Shown here one piece after another: positions 22,101 to 34,200 of a stretch of DNA of 64,000 bases. The DNA is taken from positions 1 to 64,000 of the forward strand of contig BGKB01000057.1 of NCBI GenBank assembly GCA_003116975.1, read 5' to 3'. The stretch comes from Aurantiochytrium sp. KH105. Its lineage: Eukaryota > Sar > Bigyra > Thraustochytrida > Thraustochytriidae. The notes under the pieces are model-generated. The model made no database searches. It saw only the letters and a program-made list of their open reading frames with translations, and was not told the DNA's origin. Position 1 is the stretch's first letter; each line of letters begins with the position of its first letter. A program made the position numbers and the translations under genes.

Positions 22101-25100
22101 TGTCCGCACATGAACAAGGGCAGGTATGCGTCTGGATGTGAATTTCACATTCGCTTCATCGTTTCATGTCATTAAAAATTGATGATGGGGTTTGGGCGCG
22201 TGCCGCCGACATGCTGTGTGCGGGAAAAAAGGAGGTAGAGCAGGCTGGGCTGGGGGATGGGCAAAGAAAGTGGACGAAAGGAAAAAGAAAGTGCAAACAG
22301 CGAGAGACTAACGAATGATGAATTTGGGGGGTGCGAATAAAATGTCAAAAATCAACCACGTCAATAACAACGGTACGCTATAACAGAATTGTATGGACCG
22401 AACGCTGCTGGAGAGCTTCTTTCGTCGCTCGGACGGCTTTTCACGTACTGCGCGCAAAAGTGGGGACATACATGTGCTCTTGAGGATCTCGTGTTGAACC
22501 GCGACGCCGAGGAGTTCCGCACGGCTCGCATTCGGGACTCTGTGGCCAAAGGTGTCGAGCTTTCTGCAGAGTTTGCCGGTCTCGAAGATGGTGAAGCGAA
22601 GAGCAACGAAGAGGTTGCGCGCGCTCTGGAGCGGCGCATTCGCTCGGAGGGCGAAGGTGACATCGACGAAGCCATTCTGGACTCGAACATGCAGGGTGTG
22701 ACGAGCGCAGTGACTTCTGAGATTATCAAGGAGTGTCTGCCCAAGGGCCAGCGCAAGCCTTTTCCGGCCAACTGTTTTTCCCTGATGGTGTTTACAGGTG
22801 CAAAGGGATCTCTGGTGAACCATTCGCAGGTGTCTTGCGCTCTGGGCCAGCAGGCGCTCGAAGGTCGACGTGTGCCTCGCACGATTGCAGGCAAGTCGCT
22901 TCCGTGCTTTTCAGCTTTTGACCCGACCCCTCGCGCGGGTGGTTTCGTGAGTGATCGTTTCTTGACGGGCGTGCGCCCGCAAGAGTACTACTTTCACTGC
23001 ATGGCAGGTCGCGAGGGTCTCATTGATACTGCTGTGAAGACGGCACGTTCGGGATACCTGCAGCGGTGTCTCGTCAAACATCTGGAGAACCTCACGATTG
23101 GGTACGATCGTACGGTGCGCCAGGCTGATGGCGGTGTGGTGCAGTTTACCTATGGTGGAGACGGTCTCGATGCGCTCAACACGAGCTATCTGCACGGCGA
23201 CGACTTCACGCTTGGGTTCTTGCACACGAACGCAAGCGCCTTGCTGAAGCGTCTGCGCGTGGGTGCAGGCGCACATGAGCTCAACGTCAACGCGGAGACG
23301 GGCGACAAGGGCATTAACTTTACCGAGGCGCCTACATGGCACAAGCGCGTCAAGCGGACGTTGGAAAAAGCTTCTCGCAGTGCTTCGGGCCAAGTACCGC
23401 TCTTTGCGACAGGCGAAGTCCTTGCGCGTCGACCTCGGCAAGACACGAATAGCGAAGAGGGCGTGCCTACGACAGAGGCCGCCTTCCTTCCAGGTCTTCA
23501 CAAGGGTCAGATTGTCAAGACGCACAAGACGTTGAGTTGTGTGGACGTGCAGTTTGCAAGCGATAAGAAGACGTTTCGCATTCCGCTCGCAACGGAGCGA
23601 ACGCAAATGGTCTTTGGGCGCGTCCCAGACCCTGTCATGGCGGAGCTGTCTCCGGACATGTACCTGGGTTCGGTCAGCGAGAGTCTGCAGGCAAAGATCG
23701 ATGGTTTCGTGGCCTCGAACCCGGATGGTCTTCTCAAATCGTCGGCGGACGCCAGTCAGTTGCGCAAGCTTGTCTATACGAAATACCTGAAGTCGCTGTG
23801 CTCGCCAGGCGAGAATGTTGGCGTGATCGCTGCGCAGAGCATTGGTGAGCCGAGTACACAGATGACCCTCAACACTTTTCATCTTGCCGGCCACGGCGCC
23901 GGCAACGTGACGCTGGGTATCCCGCGTCTGCGTGAGTTGCTCATGACTGCGTCCAAGTCCATCAAGACACCGTCAATGGCGATGCCTCTGCGCCCGGGCC
24001 TCGGCCAAAAGGACGGTGAAAAGATTCGAGCGACGCTCTACCGCGTCAAGCTCGCCGAGCTCTTGCGCGCGAACGGCGGCATTGAGGTCCGCGAGGCGCT
24101 TTGCCGCCGATCAGGTCGCACGGGCCAGATGGCGTACGGTGCGGAGGCTGCTGAGCTCTCTCGCACGGAACAGGGCTCGGGTGAGTGGTACCGCGAGTAC
24201 ACGCTGACGATGCGTCTTCAGCCGCTGGGCAGCATTGCCGAAGAGTTTTCGCTGGACCTCGAGGAGATTGCTGCTGGCTTTGGCACGGAATTCACTCCAA
24301 AGCTGGCCAGGGCAATGATTCGCGAGATGCGGCGCGTGGCGCGTACTGTGAGCAAGTCCAAGGCCGAGACAGTCAAGGAGGCCAGCATGTCGAATAATGC
24401 TCGAGGACGTGCCAACTCTGGCGACTCTGACGGGGATGCGCGAAAGAAGACCAAGAAGAAGGCCCTCAAAAAGCAAGGCAGCGCCTCTGCGGACGAAAGC
24501 GAGGGCAACGTCGAGGAGGAAGAGCTGGACATGGAGGAGACCGGCGGCAGGGTCGCTGTGGGTGTTGGCAGCGACGATGACGACGAGGAGGACGAGCGCG
24601 AAGAAGAGGCCGAAGCCAAGGGCGCCGGTGAGCGTGGCGAGAACGATACGTTGCGCTTGGGCCGCAAGAAGGAGATGGACGGCTACGACGATGTGGACGC
24701 GGAGGAGTCTGGATCGGATGACGATAGCGCCAGCGACTCGGACAACAGCCGTTCGAGTTTGAGCTCGGCCGCGCGTGGTGGTGGCAGGACCACGGAGACG
24801 TCCGCCCTGGGCAGCGAGTCAGATTCGGGAGCCTCGGACGGTGAAGAGAAGCCCGCAAAGCGCGTGACAGTGAGCAAGAACCGCACGAAGCGGAGCGCCG
24901 TGCGTGGCTACCCCGTAAAGGTTCCGGATAGCATGCTGCGGCATAACTTCTTTGTTTCGTGCGAGTACTCGAACGAGAGCAAGACGGGAAAGCGTGCGGC
25001 GCGGCTCGAGGTGAAGCTTCGCTTCAAGGCGATGCAAAAGAAAATTCTTCTTGTTGGCATTGCAGAGGAGGTGGCACGCGAGTCTGTGGTCCGCGCGACC

Positions 25101-25598
25101 CCGGGTATCCAGGCTTCCTACGTGGTTGAGGCCAAGGGCGAGAGCAAAGAGCTCTCGATTCAGACGGACGGATGCAACTTTTTCGAGGCCTGGGCACTCT
25201 CTGACAAGGTGGATGTGAATCGCATCCGTTCGAACGACGTCGGGGCCTGGCTCAAGACGTACGGCGTGGAGGCGGCTCGCGCGGCCATTGTGAACGAGGT
25301 CAAGGGCGTCTTTGGCGTCTACGGCATTGGTGTCGATGAGCGCCATCTTGGTCTCGTGGCTGACTACATGACGTACGAGGGTGATTACCGCGCTCTGAAT
25401 CGCGGCGGCATCGATAGTTCCTCCTCGCCCTTTGTGCGCATGACTTTTGAGACAAGTACTAATTTCCTCATGGCTGCGGCGCTCGAGGGTGAGTCTGACT
25501 CACTGGCATCTGCCTCTTCGCGTCTCTGTTTGGGCCAGCTCCTTACTACGGGTACTGGCGCTTTCGACCTGCTCGTGCCCAACAAGGGACGTGCCTGA
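19194..25598 (+). CDS. RPA1: DNA-directed RNA polymerase I largest subunit (RPA1/A190)
   Basis: Two exons, 19194-21969 and 22387-25598, join in frame (Tyr codon plus split G|AA) to give about 1995 residues. The 417-nt intron has a GTACGT donor and a TAACAG acceptor. It interrupts the segment that reads HSVYELYGP once spliced, and the downstream GRLFT segment continues a known Pol I pattern. The clamp zinc site (CPTC...CPGHLGH, near residue 75) and a second CPIC motif are present. So is the [19 protein letters not shown] block and the catalytic [10 protein letters not shown] loop (about residues 725-735) with its three metal-binding Asp. The trigger-loop region [21 protein letters not shown] is near residue 1410. 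An acidic/basic disordered insert at about 1595-1760 is typical of the Pol I jaw. It transcribes rRNA in the nucleolus. The start ATG follows the CT-rich and GAGC leader. Confidence 0.93.
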
Positions 25599-25852
25599 GT
25601 GAACAAAAAACATCTTTCTTACTTTTTATAGGCCTATCTTGCACTTGTGATTTCTTGATGTTGAAAATAGATACAGGAGATCATCAGAAGGGTACAGCGA
25701 AGGCACAAATAGCAGCTGAAGTGGGCCGAGCCGAGGCGGAACATACCACGCGCTCGAGGGCAGGAGGAAAAGAAATCAAGGACAACTGCAGAAGCCCTTG
25801 CAGAATCACCTACAAATGTATAGTATTTTGGCTCAAGGAGATGCAAATGATG
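25599..25852. other. Short spacer between converging RPA1 and receptor-like gene A
   Basis: Only 254 bp separate the RPA1 stop from the stop of the minus-strand ankyrin-kinase gene A. Both 3' untranslated regions must lie here and may overlap. I see no gene. Confidence 0.5.
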
Positions 25853-28800
25853 CTAGAAGCGAAAGTTGTCGCCGACAATGTCTGGAGTTAGAAGAGGACG
25901 CAATCTATTTTGCACGCTGGCACGTACGTCTGCGCCTTTCACGCGCCTTGCCATGTAGCGACGAAGACGCTGCGCTCGAAGCTTAGCCCATGCTTGCTGT
26001 ACAACAGAGAAATCGCTAAAAAAAGGGTTCATTTCGCCAGCAGGCTTTGACGCGCACCTCGCAACGTGCCGATGACAAGCATTTGAGTCATCGCCAACGT
26101 CCTGCAGACACCACGCGCAAAAGTAGCACGGGCAAGTGCCACATTTGAGAGCACAGCAGTCATCAAAGTCAACAAAGACCACCGAGCAACGAGGGCATGA
26201 GACATTCAAGACCTCGTTCTGGATCGTGCGAATGTGATTCTGCGTCGTCGGGTCAAGCCCATGCTCACGAAGCGCTGCATCGAGACGAAGCTGAAGCTGA
26301 CGCTCTTGTTCGACGGCAGCGTCTCGCTCAAAGTGCGCGCGAACGATGTCAAGAAGAGCTGCAAAGTCCTCCTTTGGAACCGCGGATGCAATGGCATGTC
26401 CCGTGATGAGGAGCTCACAGTCTGGAGTGACACAGCACATGCTTCCATCTCGTAGTACGTTGACGTGCGCATTAGGCTGAGTAGCCGCACGTACAGACCC
26501 GCTCAGGCACTCTTTGCACGTAAAGTGATCATCAGCGCAAGAGACGCCCTCGCTGATGGGGTAAATGTCAAGGCAAATGGCACACGAGACCTGCTTCACG
26601 GGCTTGACCTGAAAGGCTTCGTGACGCAAGGCCTCGAGCGCAGTGAGCCGCTTTGACGGATGTGCAGACTGTAAAGACGAAATGAGCGTGTTGGTGGCGT
26701 CAGATACCTCTGTGCTCTTGAAGAGGTCCGCGATAACCATACCCGCGGAGAAGAGATCCACGGCAGAGTCCACTTTTTCGACATTTCCGTAACGGAGTTC
26801 CGGCGCCATGTACTTGATGGTGGCTTGCATAGGCTGCGTCATGGTCACATTGTGCATTTGAACACCATCAAAGTCGCCAAGAACAGGCGAAAGGCCTGGG
26901 GCGAGGAAAACATTCTCTGGCTTGACATCGCAGTGCACGAAACCTTGCGAGTGCAAGTCATGGAGTCCAGACAAGAGACCGATCGCAATGCGTCTGCGCG
27001 CAGCCAAGTCCGCATGCGGGTTGTCGCGGATCCAGGTGGCAAGATCGCCGCCCGAATAGAACGGCATCAGAGTGCATCCCTGATGCGCATCTTGCATGAA
27101 CACGCCTTGAATGCGCACGATGTAGGCTGATTTGATCTGGGCAAGCGCTGCGACCTGGCGATAGAAACGACTGCTCCACTCTTCATTGGCGAGATGAAAG
27201 GACTTGAGCACAAATTCTCGGCCGTTGAGATCGCGTACTTTAAGCACGGACTTGCCGGGCTTGGACGCAAGCTCCGAGATGGTTTTAAAATCCTCGCGCT
27301 TTGCATTCGTCAGCCAGAGTCCCAGCGTTGACAATTCCCGAGGTACGCTGTTGTTCACGCCCAACCTCCTGATCCACTTTTCATCTCGGAGCAACTCTGG
27401 GTTGTGTTCTTCCGCGTGCCTCAGCACCCGTGCGCGCTTCTTGCGCAGGTCACTGTCCAGCTTGTAAACAATCTCAAGCTGAGCAAGCTCTTGCTCGAGG
27501 CCAGAAATTTTCGCCTGCGCTTTAGCATCTCCGTCATTGGCATCCTCGCGGATTCGCTCGAGGTCACGCTCAAGATCTTCTCGTTTTCTTTTGTTCTGGC
27601 GAACCTTCTTCATCGTTTCCGTTACCTGTGACGTGTCCGGCGCCGAGAGTCCGGGAACGTGACGGGAAAGAGAACTTGACAGGTCTTTGGCGGCCTTTTG
27701 TAAGCGCGAGACTTCGTTTTTCAATGCGCAAGTGTAGAACGATATCGTGCTGGCCAATGCACGCCGCACCTCCTCCAACGGAACGTCTGTCATGGGATCG
27801 ACGTCCGTCAAAATGCTGAGCTCTGCTTTCAGTGCTTGCTGTACGTTCTGTAGCTCCATCGCGACATGCCTTGTCTTTTCAGGATGTCTCAACGTCATAA
27901 AGAATGTCGCTTGGATACCGAGGCGCTTGGTGCTCTCTTCCAAAGCATCGATGGCTGCCTCAGTACGCTTACACGCAGCGCTCGTGTCGTGCCGAGCCTC
28001 CCAGGCCTCAACAGCCTCTACCGCGTCTCGCGTTGCTTCCTGTACTTGGTCAAAGGTGGCGGGTGCGACAGCATCGTCGACGACCACGGATTCTTTCGAA
28101 ATCTCTTTCCATAGACTACGGCAGGAGTCCACCACGGCCTTGGTTCCTGGATCCGCGAGTACTTTCTCAAGCTGACCTTCGATACCCCCTGACAAGGCAT
28201 CCCGAATACCCGCGACAAGGTCGCGTCGGGTTTTATTTCGTTTGGATACCTTTTTCGAGTTCGTCTTGACAGCCTCCTGGAGCGCAATCAGCTCTTGCTC
28301 TTTTTCGCGAAGACTGCTTTGCTGCTCGTCAAAATCTGCAAGAGATGCGACCGGATCCTTGCGCAAAAGCTGCTCGGCAAGGAATTCAGTCAAACTCGGA
28401 TGTAAAATAGCTTCCCCTTCCTTGCGCTTTGTCCTTGCACGTGAGACCTTTTGCGCGAGTGCTTCGAGATTGATTGTTTGCCCAGAAATCGCAAACAACA
28501 TGAGCAACTCGCGGCGATCTGGCGCACTTGATATCCCTAGTTGCTCAAGACGAGCAGATGTGAGATTTTGGGCGTCTCCCAGTGTTCGCACACCCTCATC
28601 GAAGAGCTTGACAACCATCACTCGCAGTTCGTTGCGGTGGAAATGTTCCAGCGGTAACGAGTGTATGAAAGAAAGAAAGGTAGACAGCTCCATGCGACTC
28701 TCGGAAGAAACCTGCGCAAGAGCTATCTCAATCCCGAGGGAGTCGTTCGAAAGGCCTCCGCTGTGCTCGAAAAGAAGCTTTGCAAGAGATAGAGCGCGTC

Positions 28801-29864
28801 TGCCTCTGTTGAATTTGCAAGCGTAGATCATTGGGGTGAGGCCAAATATGTCAGGCGCATCGATCTGTGCCCCGTCCGCCACGAGCTTTTTTGCCCTCGC
28901 AATGTCGCCGTTCTTGCATGCCCGCATGAGAGGCGTCTGGCTATTTTCGTACAAAAGGCGGCTGAGAGTGGCTTGGAGCTCTGCAAATCCGTCGCTGAGA
29001 CTTTATAGATGAACGAACGTCAGAACAAGAAAGGTGGCGCAGACTCCATTGTTCCTGTGTACTAACTTACTCCGAGTCTTGCGAAAGCAACGACGCCGCC
29101 ACGACGCTCCGCGGTTGCTGCAACATACCCTGTACACCCCGCGCCACCTCCAACATAGTCGCGAACTCCAGGAACGCGACGGCGTCGCCGCGATCCGAGC
29201 TCCTGGCCACCGCCAGCGCGTCCTCCTCGTTATCAGTTTTCAACTCCAGGTCGGCGCCCGCCCGGCAGCAGAGCTTGATGCAGCTCAGGCTGCGATGGCT
29301 TTCATTTGATTCACAACATGCCACCATGAGCGCGGTCCAGCCCTCGTTGTTCTGCAGGTCGAGCTTGGCGCCGCGCTGGATGAGCAACCGGGCCGCGTCG
29401 GGCTGGTCGTACTCGCACGCAAACATGAGCGCGGTCCGGCCCTCGTTGTTCTGCACGTCGAGCTTGGCGCCGCGCTCGATGAGCAACCGGGCCGTGTGGT
29501 CGTACTCGCACGCAAACATGAGCGCGGTCCAGCCCTCGTGGTCCTGCACGTCGAGCTTGGCGCCGCGCTCGACGAGCAACCGGGCCGTGTCGGGCTGCTC
29601 GCAGCGGCACGCGAGCATGAGCGCGGTCGAGCCCTCGTGGTCCTGCACGTCGAGCTCGGCGCCGCGCTCGACGAGCCACTGCGCGATGGCGGGCTGGCCT
29701 CCGGAGTCCAGATGAAGGGCCCACAAGAGCGGCGTGTGCTTATTCGCCGTCACCGCCGCGTTGAGCAGGGCGGGGTCGTCCTGCACGGCGCGCTGCACGC
29801 CGGCGAGGTCGCCGTCCTTGATGAGGTCGCGCAGGCGCCTCCTTGCGCGCGCGCGCGTGGCCAT
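25853..29864 (-). CDS. Ankyrin - SAM-like - coiled coil - kinase-like - RBR-like E3 protein, copy A
   Basis: Exon 1 is 29071-29864 and exon 2 is 25853-28994. The 76-nt intron has a GTAAGT donor and a CTCAG acceptor and joins the exons in frame, giving about 1311 residues. The start at MATRARARR is chosen because frames upstream differ between the three paralogues. Exon 1 encodes ankyrin repeats, including three near-identical units of 33, 31 and 33 residues. Exon 2 adds ankyrin-like SQTPLMRACKNGD, a SAM-like segment (about 389-425) and charged coiled coil. A kinase-like domain follows (about 820-1055), with VLK lysine, HCDVKPEN, DFD instead of DFG, and APEL. Next is a RING-like CAIC domain (about 1068) and a second Cys cluster, CPRC...CCALKCGTC (about 1199), which matches the RBR Rcat pattern including the transfer Cys. 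It may be a regulated ubiquitin ligase; function is inferred. Confidence 0.8.
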
Positions 29865-30318
29865 GGCGTGCGCGAGGCGCGGCGGGCTGGAGAGCACGAG
29901 CAGGGCGAGGACGGAGACCGGGACGGAGGGCGAAGCGGAAGGCCTGCCGCAGCGCAGCAGCGACCGCAGCGCGGCGGCGAGGGCGGGCGGGGAGGGCGAG
30001 AGCGCCTTGGGAGCGCCCGCAGATTGATGGATGGATGGATGGATGGAGACGGAAGCCGCAGGATCGTCACGGGGCCGGCCGGAGAAGGGCGGGCCGAGGC
30101 ACCGCGACTCGTGCGCCGTAGAGAGCGCGTGGGCGAATGCCGCCGAGCCGCTCCAGAGGTGCTGCTTTCTGTGTCTGCGCAACAGAGCGTGCGTCAGCGT
30201 GCAGCATTGGTCGATGCAGACGCACTGCCTGGCGAGAAGACCGGGAGACCAGCAGCAGGTTGGAAGTAGATGAGACTGAAAGTCGCCATGGTCGCTGAAA
30301 GTCCAAGTCGGAATAAAA
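29865..30318. promoter_or_regulatory. Bidirectional spacer between copy A and the small plus-strand gene
   Basis: This 454-bp interval separates the divergent starts of copy A (29864) and the putative five-exon gene (30319). A (GATG)n tract lies at about 30026-30048. The corresponding interval upstream of copy B is 35903-36360 (458 bp) and similar in sequence. It is the likely shared promoter region of the pair. Confidence 0.4.
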
Positions 30319-31254
30319 ATGACGTCGTCGTCGCACAGACCGCTGCCGCGACGTCTCAAGTTTGCGCGCACGGCATGGACGCAAGCTCGCGCATCGACGG
30401 TGAGTGCAGTCCTTCGAGCTGACGCGGGCGAGAATGGGGCGAGGTCTTCATTTTGCAGGAATTTGCAAAGAGAGCGACGTGGATCTGGAGGAGCGAGAAA
30501 TCACAGCGAGGAAAAGAAGAAAGGCGATACAAAAAATTTCTAGAGCAAAGCGCGAGTCAGCAGCAAGCGAGCTGCACTGGACAGCTTGTCTGCCTTGACT
30601 TTGGTGGCCGTGCTTCGTGGACAATGGCAAAAGCCGAAGAGCGAGTTGTGCAGCGGCGAGGTCCAAAATGATCGAAGCGAGAGGTGTGGAGTGAGATCAT
30701 CTCAGAAGGGCCACGTGAGAAGAAGATGATCGCTATGGCGATGTTAAAACTTTTTTAGCTGCGGCAGAGTGAACAGCTTTCATGGACTGCAAGACTTTAC
30801 GAATTCAACTTCTTTGCTGCTCTACATTGCAGACGGACAAATTGCTTGCCAAGCGAGATGTTGTATCGGCAGGCAGCCCCGGGGCTTGGCTGATAGCGTC
30901 AAAAGTCTGCAGTGCGCGGGCGGGCGTACGTTCGCTCGTAACAATGCCTGGCGCAAACGTTTGCCGCTAGGATCAGCTACAATTCCAACAACGAAGACAA
31001 AGAGCAACAAGGGTGTCGAGCGCGAGCGCCGGCGGCATGAGTGAGCCACAAAACGAGCAGTGGTCCAGGGTGTGGCTGAGTCTGGCGATTTTCGGTGAGT
31101 CCAGAAGATTGTTTTGCGCTGCCTGACGACTCGATCTTGTCTGACAACAGCAAGCAAGGCCAAGAAGACCGCAGCAGCGCCTTGGGCCTCGGCGACCACT
31201 TCAGGTCCCAGAGTGACACAATGTCAAGACAGTGAGCTCAATAGACAACAATAA
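30319..31254 (+). CDS. Putative five-exon protein of unknown function, copy 1
   Basis: I infer exons 30319-30399, 30544-30714, 30833-30925, 30971-31094 and 31151-31254, with GT-AG introns of 144, 118, 45 and 56 nt, encoding 190 residues. The model begins MTSSSHRPLPRRLKFAR and ends CQDSELNRQQ. The protein is basic and serine/alanine-rich, with no domain I recognise. Support comes from the copy at 36361: all five exons have identical lengths and phases, splice dinucleotides are kept, there are no indels, and several codons differ only at silent third positions. Against it, I count about 9 silent to 17 replacement codon differences, so constraint is weak. It is divergent from copy A and its stop lies 18 bp from that of copy B. 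An unspliced non-coding transcript is the alternative. Confidence 0.4.
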
Positions 31255-31272
31255 ATATGTTCTCAGCATTTA

Positions 31273-34200
31273 TTAGTCAAAACTAAAGTTGTCGCCGACA
31301 ATGTCCGGCGTCAGGAGAGGACGCAATCTCGTCTGCACGCTGGCACGTACGTCTGCGCCTTTCACGCGCCTTGCCATGTAGCGACGAAGACGCTGCGCTC
31401 GAAGCTTAGCCCATGCTTGCTGTACAACAGCGAAATCGCTAAAAAAAAGGTTCATTTCGCCAGCAGGCTTTGACGCGCACCTCGCAACGTGCTGATGGCA
31501 AGCATCTGAGTCATCACCTGTGTCCTTCAAGCACCATGCGCAGAAACGACATGAGCACGCGCCGCACTCCAGAGCACAGCAGCCGGCAAAGTCAGCGAAG
31601 GCTGCCGCGCAACGAGGGCACGACATGGTGAGAATCTCATTCTGGATCGTGCGAATGTGATTCTGCGTCGTCGGGTCCAGCCCATGCTCACGAAGCGCTG
31701 CATCGAGACGAAGCTGAAGCTGACGCTCTTGTTCGACGGCAGCGTCTCGCTCAAAGTGCGCGCGAACGATGTCAAGAAGAGCTGCAAAGTCCTCCTCTGG
31801 AACCGCGGATGCAATGGTGCGTCCAGAGATGAGGAGCTCACAGTCTGGAGTGACACAGCACATGCTTCCATCTCGTAGTACGTTGACGTGCGCATTGGGC
31901 TGAGTAGCCGCACGTACCGACCTGCTCAAACACTCTTTGCACGTAAAGTGATCATCGGCGCAAATGACGCCCTCGCTTATGGGGTAAATGTCAAAGCAAA
32001 TGGCACACGAGGCCTGCTTCACGGGCTTGACCTGAAAGGCTTCGTGACGCAAGGCCTGAAGCGCAGTGGGCCGCTCTGACGGATCGGCAGACTGCAGGGA
32101 CGAAATGAGCGTCGTAGTTGCGTCAGACACCTCTGTGTTCTCGAAGAGATCCGCGAGCATCACGCCTACGGAGAACATGTCCACGGCAGGCTCGACCTTG
32201 TCGACATTTCCGTTACGGAGTTCCGGCGCCATGTACTTGATGGTGGCTTGCATAGGCTGCGTCATGGTCACATTGTGCATTTGAACACCATCAAAGTCGC
32301 CAAGAACAGGCGAAAGGCCTGGGGCGAGGAAAACATTCTCTGGCTTGACATCGCAGTGCACGAAACCTTGCGAGTGCAAGTCATGGAGTCCAGACAAGAG
32401 ACCGATCGCAATGCGTCTGCGCGCAGCCAAGTCCGCATGCGGGTTGTCGCGGATCCAGGTGGCAAGATCGCCGCCCGAATAGAACGGCATCAGAGTGCAT
32501 CCCTGATGCGCATCTTGCATGAACACGCCTTGAATGCGCACGATGTAGGCTGATTTGATCTGGGCAAGCGCTGCGACCTGGCGATAGAAACGACTGCTCC
32601 ACTCTTCGTTGGCGAGATGAAAGGACTTGAGCACAAATTCTCGGCCGTTGAGATCGCGTACTTTAAGCACGGACTTGCCGGGCTTGGACGCAAGCTCCGA
32701 GATGGTTTTAAAATCCTCGCGCTTTGCATTCGTCAGCCAGAGTCCCAGCGTTGACAGTTCCCGAGGTACGCTGTTGTTCACGCCCAACCTCCTGATCCAC
32801 TTTTCATCTCGGAGCAACTCTGGGTTGTGTTCTTCCGCGTGCCTCAGCACCCGTGCGCGCTTCTTGCGCAGGTCACTGTCCAGCTTGTAAACAATCTCAA
32901 GCTGAGCAAGCTCTTGCTCGAGGCCAGAAATTTTCGCCTGCGCTTTAGCATCTCCGTCATTGGCATCCTCGCGGATTCGCTCGAGGTCACGCTCAAGATC
33001 TTCTCGTTTTCTTTTGTTCTGGCGAACCTTCTTCATCGTTTCCGTTACCTGTGACGTGTCCGGCGCCAAGAGTCCGGGAACGTGACGGGAAAGAGAACTT
33101 GACAGGTCTTTGGCGGCCTTTTGTAAGCGCGAGACTTCGTTTTTCAATGCGCAAGTGTAGAACGATATCGTGCTGGCCAATGCACGCCGCACCTCCTCCA
33201 ACGGAACGTCTGTCATGGGATCGACGTCCGTCAAAATGCTGAGCTCTGCTTTCAGTGCTTGCTGTACGTTCTGTAGCTCCATCGCGACATGCCTTGTCTT
33301 TTCAGGATGTCTCAACGTCATAAAGAATGTCGCTTGGATACCGAGGCGCTTGGTGCTCTCTTCCAAAGCATCGATGGCTGCCTCAGTACGCTTACACGCA
33401 GCGCTCGTGTCGTGCCGAGCCTCCCAGGCCTCAACAGCCTCTACCGCGTCTCGCGTTGCTTCCTGTACTTGGTCAAAGGTGGCGGGTGCGACAGCATCGT
33501 CGACGACCACGGATTCTTTCAAAATCTCTTTCCATAGACTACGGCAGGAGTCCACCACGGCCTTGGTTCCTGGATCCGCGAGTATTTTCTCAAGCTGACC
33601 TTCGATACCCCCTGACAAGGCATCCCGAATACCCGCGACAAGGTCGCGTCGGGTTTTATTTCGTTTGGATACCTTTTTTGAGTTCGTCTTGACAGCCTCC
33701 TGGAGCGCAATCAGCTCTTGCTCTTTTTCGCGAAGACTGCTTTGCTGCTCGTCAAAATCTGCAAGAGATGCGACCGGGTCCTTGCGCAAAAGCTGCTCGG
33801 CAAGGAATTCAGTCAAACTCGGATGTAAAATAGCTTCCCCTTCCTTGCGCTTTGTCCTTGCACGTGAGACCTTTTGCGCGAGTGCTTCGAGATTGATGGT
33901 TTGCCCAGAAATCGCAAACAACATGAGCAACTCGCGGCGATCTGGCGCACTTGATATCCCTAGTTGCTCAAGACGAGCAGATGTGAGATTTTGGGCGTCT
34001 CCCAGTGTTCGCACACCCTCATCGAAGAGCTTGACAACCATCACTCGCAGTTCGTTGCGGTGGAAATGTTCCAGCGGTAACGAGTGTATGAAAGAAAGAA
34101 AGGTAGACAGCTCCATGCGACTCTCGGAAGAAACCTGCGCAAGAGCTATCTCAATCCCGAGGGAGTCGCTGGAAAGACCTGCGCTATGCTCGAAAAGAAG

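Noticed and set aside
28995-29070. Ankyrin frame and kinase frame as separate genes
   Set aside because: All three copies have a donor overlapping the stop and an acceptor that joins the frames in phase, which is unlikely three times by chance (though copies are related).
29865-30371. Extending copy A's N-terminus to an upstream ATG (likewise 35903-36376 for B and 41418-41528 for C)
   Set aside because: The upstream translations are unrelated among the three paralogues, while alignment begins exactly at MATR/MASM, so the upstream parts are leader sequence.
30319-30671. Alternative reading of the small gene through GAATTTGC... as a second exon ending at 30671
   Set aside because: It is open in both copies but leaves later conserved splice sites unexplained. 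The chosen chain reaches a common end with silent changes. I keep this as a real alternative.
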